Source: Methylophilus sp. (lineage in GTDB: Bacteria > Pseudomonadota > Gammaproteobacteria > Burkholderiales > Methylophilaceae). Taken from it: a DNA stretch of 6,515 bases. Both the position numbers and the translations under genes were made by a program. The stretch lies in NCBI GenBank assembly GCA_027489475.1, contig JAIXZQ010000116.1:1-6515 (forward strand). The letters are read 5' to 3'. Below the pieces are notes generated by a model. That model did not search any database. It had not been told where the DNA came from and saw only the letters and a program-made list of their open reading frames with translations. Of the stretch, positions 1 to 6,515 are shown piece after piece (the stretch's first letter is position 1; the number at the start of each line of letters is the position of its first letter).

Positions 1-856
1 TGACGCTGTAGCCGAGTTGTTTGTCTATGTCTGGCAGATTTCGCAGCTGGACCAAAATCAACATGCCTTCAATAAACGCGTCGCTCTTCAGCGCCACCGC
101 AGTGGTGTTGCTAAAGTGCGACTGGTTCATCAAGCCAGTCACTTCATCATAGTTGATTTGTTGGTTTAGCGTATTGAGCCGCTCTGACTCTTCGGCCACC
201 ATGGTAGCGACGCGGTCAGACAAGGTGTTCATGGTGCGCACCAGCAATCTAAATTCTTCAGTACGCGGTTCAGCAATGGTGATGTATTTGCGCTCACCCA
301 AGGCCTCAGCCTGTGCGATGACCTCGTCTAGTGGCCGCAAGATTTTTCTTAGCCAAAAACCAGACACCGTGTAGCTGATAAACGCCACAATTAAGGTCCA
401 TATCAAGGCATGCCTAGAGGTTGCCCATAACTGATCATAGGCCAGCGAAGGTTCGCTCTCCATCAGCAAGGTGCCGTATTGCTGCCAACCTGACTGAATA
501 TTGGCGAGACCGGGTTGAATTTGGATAGAAAACAAGGATTGAAACCAAGCCGGCGCTTGCGAGTGCGGGGCACGGTTAACCCGCTCGACCATGACGCGAT
601 TCTCAGGGGACAGTACGCGGATACGGCGGTAATGGCCCATGTCAAATTGGGCACTGACAATCAACTCAACGGTGATATTGTCTTTTTGAATGTTGGAGAG
701 CGTGATTGCCAAGGCATTGGCGTTGTCATTATTCTTTTTTTGTAGCTGCTCTGCCATAAAGCGGTGGTCGTCATAGACGGCCAAAAACAGACACCCGGCC
801 GCCACCATCATGATGATGACAGAAATCGCAATGCGTATTTGTTTAATCAGAGACAT
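1..856 (-). CDS. lapD: LapD-like c-di-GMP receptor, inner membrane (partial, C-terminus beyond the left edge)
   Basis: The frame is open from ATG at 856 to the window edge and gives 285 residues, missing most of the GGDEF and all of the EAL region. Visible order: cytoplasmic MSLIKQIR start, membrane helix about 9-27, periplasmic LapD_MoxY-type domain about 28-148, second helix about 150-168, HAMP-like segment about 170-222 with the RPLDEV motif, then the start of a GGDEF-like domain near 235 (NYDEVTGLMN). The periplasmic domain has the family's GW pair (G123-W124); by alignment to Pseudomonas LapD, W124 is the likely counterpart of the Trp that docks on LapG. In the known system LapD binds c-di-GMP through a degenerate EAL domain and then holds LapG in the periplasm. 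An AGAGGG Shine-Dalgarno 7 nt upstream supports this start. The gene follows lapG on the same strand, so they are likely co-transcribed. The identification is strong from N-terminal resemblance plus the lapG neighbour; nucleotide-binding residues cannot be seen. Confidence 0.9.
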   Translation of the reverse strand, partial: MSLIKQIRIAISVIIMMVAAGCLFLAVYDDHRFMAEQLQKKNNDNANALAITLSNIQKDNITVELIVSAQFDMGHYRRIRVLSPENRVMVERVNRAPHSQAPAWFQSLFSIQIQPGLANIQSGWQQYGTLLMESEPSLAYDQLWATSRHALIWTLIVAFISYTVSGFWLRKILRPLDEVIAQAEALGERKYITIAEPRTEEFRLLVRTMNTLSDRVATMVAEESERLNTLNQQINYDEVTGLMNQSHFSNTTAVALKSDAFIEGMLILVQLRNLPDIDKQLGYSV

Positions 857-863
857 GGTGCAG

Positions 864-869
864 CCCTCT
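864..869 (-). promoter_or_regulatory. Shine-Dalgarno of lapD
   Basis: On the minus strand this reads AGAGGG, 7 nt before the lapD ATG at 856. It is the best ribosome binding site in the lapG-lapD gap. It fixes the lapD start and shows that lapD can initiate independently of any upstream translation. Confidence 0.7.
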
Positions 870-879
870 TGCTTATTAT

Positions 880-969
880 CTAGCGCTTATCGAGGCGCGA
901 TGCAAGCTTGTAATACAAGCCTAGCACTTCGCTCGCTAATTCATCGTTTCTTAACTTCTTTTTAATCAT
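880..969 (-). CDS. Possible 29-residue small ORF between lapG and lapD
   Basis: A frame begins with ATG at 969-967, overlapping the lapG stop as ATGA, and ends with TAG at 882-880, 23 nt before the lapD start. The product is a charged peptide: a basic start (MIKKKLRNDE), a middle that could form an amphipathic helix with two tyrosines (LGLYYKL), and a basic end (SRLDKR). It has no signal peptide, membrane segment or cysteine. There is no strong Shine-Dalgarno of its own, so translation would depend on coupling to lapG. A 15-bp palindrome lies within it. I do not recognise the peptide. It may be a real small protein, a coupling frame that carries ribosomes toward lapD, or chance. Conservation in relatives would decide. 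Confidence 0.3.
   Translation of the reverse strand: MIKKKLRNDELASEVLGLYYKLASRLDKR
906..920. repeat. 15-bp perfect palindrome in the lapG-lapD gap
   Basis: Seven-base arms GCTTGTA and TACAAGC flank one central base. As RNA on the lapD strand it could fold as a hairpin of about 5-6 bp with a 3-5 nt loop. No T-run follows on either strand, so it is not an intrinsic terminator. It could be an operator-type site, an mRNA processing or pausing hairpin between the two genes, or chance. It lies about 50 nt upstream of the lapD ATG. Confidence 0.4.
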
Positions 970-1637
970 TCCAAGCCATCTTGTCGCATACGCGTCAATA
1001 CATCACGCCATTTTGAGATGTTGGTAGATGATCCGGCACGCTGGTTGGGGTTGTTTGCCACAAACAGGCCTTTGTCATTAAAGCTAAATACCGGCGCCAA
1101 ATCGCTGCGTAATGAGGCCGGTTGTAAATCGAAATGCAGGTTATCCAAAATCAATGGGTCACTGCTAGGCGTGGGGTAATAGGCCACCACCATGTGCGCA
1201 CGAATGTTACCGCTGGGCATGCGGGCGCGCACATAGGTCATGCGCAACTTATCCTGTGGCACGCCCAAACGCTTAAGCAAGGTGTATTTGGCAATACTAA
1301 AATCTTCGCAATCACCAGCCCCACGGCCAAACGTTTCTAGTGGCGTAGCCCAGTAATCTTCCATGCCCCATAAATTACTGTCATCCACAAATTTCACATG
1401 CTGGTTCGTAAAGTCATTCACCAGCGTAATTTTGCCCATTTCGCTGGCTGAGGCCGCCTGATTAAACAGCTCATTGAGTCGCTGTACATTTTGATAGGCC
1501 TCTTCGCCATAGCGCTGACGCACTTTTTCCAGCATGGCTAACACATAGTCGTCGGCAAAGCCTTGCACCCATAGCAGGCTCAGCGCCAGGCAACAGCCTG
1601 TCAGCCACTGAACAAATGGATGTACGACGCGTTTCAT
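966..1637 (-). CDS. lapG: LapG-like periplasmic transglutaminase-fold cysteine protease
   Basis: The 223-residue product is of the length usual for this family (peptidase C93, formerly DUF920). Residues 1-28 form a Sec signal peptide: basic MKR, a hydrophobic stretch about 12-25, and a likely cleavage after GFA. The catalytic triad is visible: Cys110 in GRGAGDCEDF, His148 in AHMVVAYY and Asp165 in LILDN. D109 and E111 flanking the cysteine match the calcium-binding acidic pair known from Legionella LapG. In the known system the enzyme cleaves the N-terminal region of a giant RTX-type adhesin after a di-alanine, releasing cells from biofilm, and is held inactive by LapD. The neighbouring lapD supports this role strongly. 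The adhesin substrate is not in the window. The start at 1637 gives a proper signal peptide; AGGA about 13 nt upstream is a weak ribosome site. The gene diverges from purB, and its TGA overlaps a possible small ORF. Confidence 0.93.
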   Translation of the reverse strand: MKRVVHPFVQWLTGCCLALSLLWVQGFADDYVLAMLEKVRQRYGEEAYQNVQRLNELFNQAASASEMGKITLVNDFTNQHVKFVDDSNLWGMEDYWATPLETFGRGAGDCEDFSIAKYTLLKRLGVPQDKLRMTYVRARMPSGNIRAHMVVAYYPTPSSDPLILDNLHFDLQPASLRSDLAPVFSFNDKGLFVANNPNQRAGSSTNISKWRDVLTRMRQDGLE

Positions 1638-3305
<1,668 letters not shown>

Positions 3306-3325
3306 GTGCAAGCCATCATCAGCGC

Positions 3326-4671
<1,346 letters not shown>

Positions 4672-4680
4672 GGTCATCAT

Positions 4681-4685
4681 AAGGA
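4681..4685 (+). promoter_or_regulatory. Shine-Dalgarno of the HugZ-like gene
   Basis: AAGGA lies 9 nt before ATG 4695 in the 23-nt gap after wrbA. It is the best ribosome site in the plus-strand series and fixes that start. Confidence 0.75.
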
Positions 4686-4694
4686 ACACTGCGT

Positions 4695-5420
4695 ATGTCT
4701 GCTGCTCTGGCCCGTGAGGCGCGTCAATTTTTGTTTTCTACCCGGCATGCGATTTTATCGACCCACTCGATGAAATACCCGGGGTATCCGTTTGGCTCTG
4801 TGGCCCCATTTGTCTGCAACCAACAAGGCGAACCGGTGATTTTAATCAGCACTTTGGCCGAACACACCAAGAATATCCATGCCAATGCCAAAGTGTCTTT
4901 ATTGGTGTTTTCAGGCGCTGAAGACTTGCAAGCCAATGCACGGCTGACCTTGGTCGGGGAGGCATTGCATTGCAGCAAACAAGACGAAGACCTGCGTGCG
5001 CGCTATTTACGCTATCTGCCGCAGGCCGCCACCTATTTTGATATGCATGATTTCGATTTTTACCGTATTCGCATTGAGCATGTGCGCTATATCGCGGGCT
5101 TTGGCCGCATGGGCTGGTTTGAAGGGGGAGCATTGAATGCCGCCCTCAGTGACAGCATGTTGGCCGGGCAAGAAGGCGGCATCATCGCCCATATGAACGA
5201 AGACCACAAAGACAGCTTGCTACAGTATTGCCAGCATGTGCATGGCGTGCAAGCAGACCATGCCGAGATGATAGGCATGGATGCCGACGGCTTTGATGTG
5301 CGCTACCACGTTGGCGAAGAAACCGATGGCGTGTTGCGCTTTAACTTTGACCAGCCAGTACTAAACGCAATGGATGCGCGCAAGGCGCTGGTGGCGCTCT
5401 CGCAAGCGTGTAAAGCATGA
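4695..5420 (+). CDS. HugZ-like pyridoxamine 5'-phosphate oxidase-fold protein with C-terminal DUF2470 domain
   Basis: The product has 241 residues. Residues about 5-145 have the split-barrel flavin-binding fold of the PNPOx/HugZ group: ARQFLFSTRHAILST, GYPFGSVAPFV (30-40), a TLAEHTKNIHANAKVSLLVF segment (53-72), and the closing VRYIAGFGRMGWF (130-142). Residues about 160-238 form a DUF2470 domain (IIAHMNEDHKDSL at 163-175, MDADGFDV, RFNFDQPV, DARKALVAL). Relatives include heme-degrading HugZ/ChuZ of epsilonproteobacteria and many uncharacterised proteins annotated as pyridoxamine 5'-phosphate oxidase-related. A true PdxH role is unlikely because the PdxH C-terminal signature is absent. The last histidine is at 205, so the heme-ligating C-terminal His known from H. 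pylori HugZ has no obvious counterpart. Heme or flavin binding is therefore possible but unproven. It is cytoplasmic with no signal peptide, sits after wrbA, and overlaps the DUF2069 gene as ATGA. Confidence 0.88.
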   Translation: MSAALAREARQFLFSTRHAILSTHSMKYPGYPFGSVAPFVCNQQGEPVILISTLAEHTKNIHANAKVSLLVFSGAEDLQANARLTLVGEALHCSKQDEDLRARYLRYLPQAATYFDMHDFDFYRIRIEHVRYIAGFGRMGWFEGGALNAALSDSMLAGQEGGIIAHMNEDHKDSLLQYCQHVHGVQADHAEMIGMDADGFDVRYHVGEETDGVLRFNFDQPVLNAMDARKALVALSQACKA

Positions 5421-5806
5421 GTGCAGTGACCCCGCTTAACGATGACCGCGCGCGCACGCTGAATACGCTGCGTTGGCTGGCCAGTATTAGCTTGATTGCA
5501 CTGATAGTGCTGTGTTTGGGCTGGGAGATTTTTTGGGCGCCCTTGCGTGCCGGTGGTAGCTTGCTGTTTTTGAAAACACTGCCGCTGTTGGGCCCGCTGT
5601 TTGGTATTCTGCGCGGCAAACGTTATACCTATCAATGGTCTGGCATGTTAATTTTGTGCTACTTCACCGAAGGCGTGGTGCGCTGTTGGTCTGAACAAGG
5701 CATGGGGCGCAGTCTTGCGCTGGCCGAGGTCTGCCTCAGTCTGTTGTTTTTTGCCAGCGTGATTCATTATGCCAAATTGAGCCGTCCGTCCATCACGGCC
5801 ACCTAA
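5417..5806 (+). CDS. DUF2069 family inner-membrane protein
   Basis: This 129-residue protein has four probable membrane helices: about 18-38, 47-65, 73-89 and 98-117. It carries family hallmarks of DUF2069: [24 protein letters not shown] (51-74) at the second helix and loop, and [10 protein letters not shown] (82-91) at the end of the third. The conserved glutamate and arginine of EGVVR within or next to the membrane are notable. Function is unknown for the whole family. The ATG overlaps the upstream stop as ATGA and has no good Shine-Dalgarno, so it is probably made by translational coupling with the HugZ-like protein. The first 17 residues are polar and likely cytoplasmic. It is the last gene of the series. 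A 95-nt gap with surE's own promoter follows. Confidence 0.85.
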   Translation: MSAVTPLNDDRARTLNTLRWLASISLIALIVLCLGWEIFWAPLRAGGSLLFLKTLPLLGPLFGILRGKRYTYQWSGMLILCYFTEGVVRCWSEQGMGRSLALAEVCLSLLFFASVIHYAKLSRPSITAT

Positions 5807-5826
5807 GCCGCTGTGCGCGTGCTCAA

Positions 5827-5839
5827 GAGCGCGGCGCTC
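5827..5839. repeat. Short GC-rich palindrome after the DUF2069 gene
   Basis: GAGCGC and GCGCTC flank a single G, 21 nt after the DUF2069 stop. A realistic RNA hairpin would have only a 4-bp stem with a 5-nt loop, and no U-tract follows (CGCTGTCTAAAAT). It may contribute to ending the upstream transcript, but it does not meet the pattern of an intrinsic terminator. Nothing else that looks like a terminator is seen in the 95-nt gap. Confidence 0.25.
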
Positions 5840-5866
5840 GCTGTCTAAAATCTTTCACGCTGACCG

Positions 5867-5894
5867 CTAACAAGCAGGGTAAACCTTATATAAT
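5867..5894 (+). promoter_or_regulatory. Putative sigma-70 promoter of surE, possibly leaderless
   Basis: A perfect TATAAT occupies 5889-5894, with CTAACA (four of six minus-35 matches) 16 nt upstream at 5867-5872. Only 7 nt lie between the TATAAT and the surE ATG at 5902, so transcription would start at or within a base or two of the A of the start codon. No Shine-Dalgarno sits at normal range; the nearest purine run (AGGG, 5876-5879) is 22 nt away. Confidence 0.5.
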
Positions 5895-5901
5895 ATCGGC
5901 C

Positions 5902-6515
5902 ATGAAGATTTTGTTATCCAACGATGACGGCTATCTGGCGCCAGGATTGCAGATACTCGCCCAACACCTGAGCAGCATTGCCGAAATTATCGTCGTCGCC
6001 CCCGAAAGAAACCGCAGTGGGGCCAGCAACTCCCTGACCTTAGACCGTCCTTTGAGTGTGAAACAGGCCGCTAATGGCTTTTATTATGTCAATGGCACGC
6101 CAACGGATTGCGTGCATATCGCCCTGACAGGCCTGATGAAAGACATGCCTGACATGGTGATTAGCGGCATCAATGATGGTGCCAATATGGGCGACGATAC
6201 GCTGTATTCGGGCACCGTGGCGGCAGCCACCGAAGGTTATTTGCTCGGCATCCCCTCGTTTGCCGTCTCCATGTCGCAACACCAAGCCCAGCATTTTGCC
6301 ACGGCCGCCCAAGTGGTGGTTGAGCTGGTGAAGCAATACAACCACAGTGAATTTACTGCGCCCACACTGCTGAATATCAATGTGCCAGATGTACCGCTGA
6401 CGGACATTAAAGGTCGCCAGATTACCCGTCTTGGCAAGCGGCATAAAGCCGAACCGGTGATACAGCTGCAAACCCCGCGCGGCGAGACCGTGTATTGGGT
6501 GGGGGCGGCCGGACA
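5902..6515 (+). CDS. surE: 5'/3'-nucleotidase SurE (partial, C-terminus beyond the right edge)
   Basis: The first 204 codons are present; the family is usually about 250 residues, so roughly the last fifth is missing. SurE is a cytoplasmic, divalent-metal-dependent phosphatase that removes phosphate from nucleoside 5'- and 3'-monophosphates and from short polyphosphates, and is linked to stationary-phase survival. The diagnostic start [15 protein letters not shown] gives metal ligands D8 and D9. S39 lies in [14 protein letters not shown] (33-46), and N91 in the [23 protein letters not shown] region (87-109) completes the metal site. NGTPTDCVH (64-72) and LLNINVP (156-162) are also typical. 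Because the family motif begins at residue 1, the ATG at 5902 is certain despite the absent Shine-Dalgarno. The gene follows the DUF2069 gene by 95 nt and appears to have its own promoter. In many proteobacteria surE is followed by pcm and nlpD/rpoS, which would lie outside this window. Confidence 0.97.
   Translation, partial: MKILLSNDDGYLAPGLQILAQHLSSIAEIIVVAPERNRSGASNSLTLDRPLSVKQAANGFYYVNGTPTDCVHIALTGLMKDMPDMVISGINDGANMGDDTLYSGTVAAATEGYLLGIPSFAVSMSQHQAQHFATAAQVVVELVKQYNHSEFTAPTLLNINVPDVPLTDIKGRQITRLGKRHKAEPVIQLQTPRGETVYWVGAAG

Noticed and set aside
153..745. Two plus-strand open frames opposite lapD (153-374 and 515-745)
   Set aside because: The minus strand is continuously open with LapD membrane, periplasmic and HAMP features, so these are shadows.
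4695..5420. Identification as PdxH (pyridoxamine 5'-phosphate oxidase)
   Set aside because: The C-terminal half is a DUF2470 domain and the PdxH C-terminal signature is absent, so only the fold is shared.
5827..5839. GC palindrome as an intrinsic terminator after the DUF2069 gene
   Set aside because: The one-base centre allows only a 4-bp stem, and no U-tract follows, so it is listed only as a short palindrome.
6040..6471. 143-codon open frame on the minus strand within surE
   Set aside because: It lies antisense to a region where SurE metal-site and family motifs are unmistakable. Its His/Gly/Arg-rich translation resembles a codon-bias shadow and has no ribosome site or domain I recognise.

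Overview
The window looks like ordinary chromosomal DNA of a Gram-negative proteobacterium, most likely a betaproteobacterium. A methylotroph of the Methylophilaceae type would fit the moderate GC, the mix of genes and the style of the proteins, but that is inference from general resemblance and no marker gene here proves it. Coding density is high. I see no rRNA, tRNA, CRISPR array, insertion sequence, integrase or other mark of a mobile region.

Left arm, minus strand (1-1637): a biofilm-control pair. lapG (966-1637) encodes an exported calcium-dependent cysteine protease. lapD (1-856, cut by the left edge) encodes its inner-membrane c-di-GMP receptor. In the known system, c-di-GMP-bound LapD sequesters LapG in the periplasm. 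When c-di-GMP falls, LapG is released and clips a large surface adhesin so the cell detaches. The adhesin and its secretion genes are not in this window. Between the two genes lie an unreported-looking 29-codon frame that overlaps the lapG stop as ATGA, and a 15-bp palindrome.

Middle, plus strand (1929-5806): a tightly packed set of five genes, probably one operon starting at a sigma-70-like promoter before purB. The order is purB (adenylosuccinate lyase); a NYN/PIN-like putative ribonuclease with a C-terminal OST-HTH/LOTUS RNA-binding domain; wrbA (flavodoxin-fold NAD(P)H:quinone oxidoreductase); a HugZ-like flavin/heme-binding-fold protein with a DUF2470 tail; and a four-helix DUF2069 membrane protein. 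Two junctions are ATGA overlaps, one is an overlap or about 20 nt, and one is 23 nt. purB is housekeeping. The others are linked only by position, and a shared redox or heme-stress role for the last three is inference.

Right arm, plus strand (5902-6515): the first 204 codons of surE (5'/3'-nucleotidase), cut by the right edge. A perfect TATAAT ends only 7 nt before its ATG and there is no Shine-Dalgarno at the normal distance, so surE may be expressed from a leaderless transcript.

Nothing here is clearly a new defence or mobile system. The best leads are the small frame inside the lapG-lapD gap, the apparent leaderless surE promoter and the putative RNase coupled to purB.
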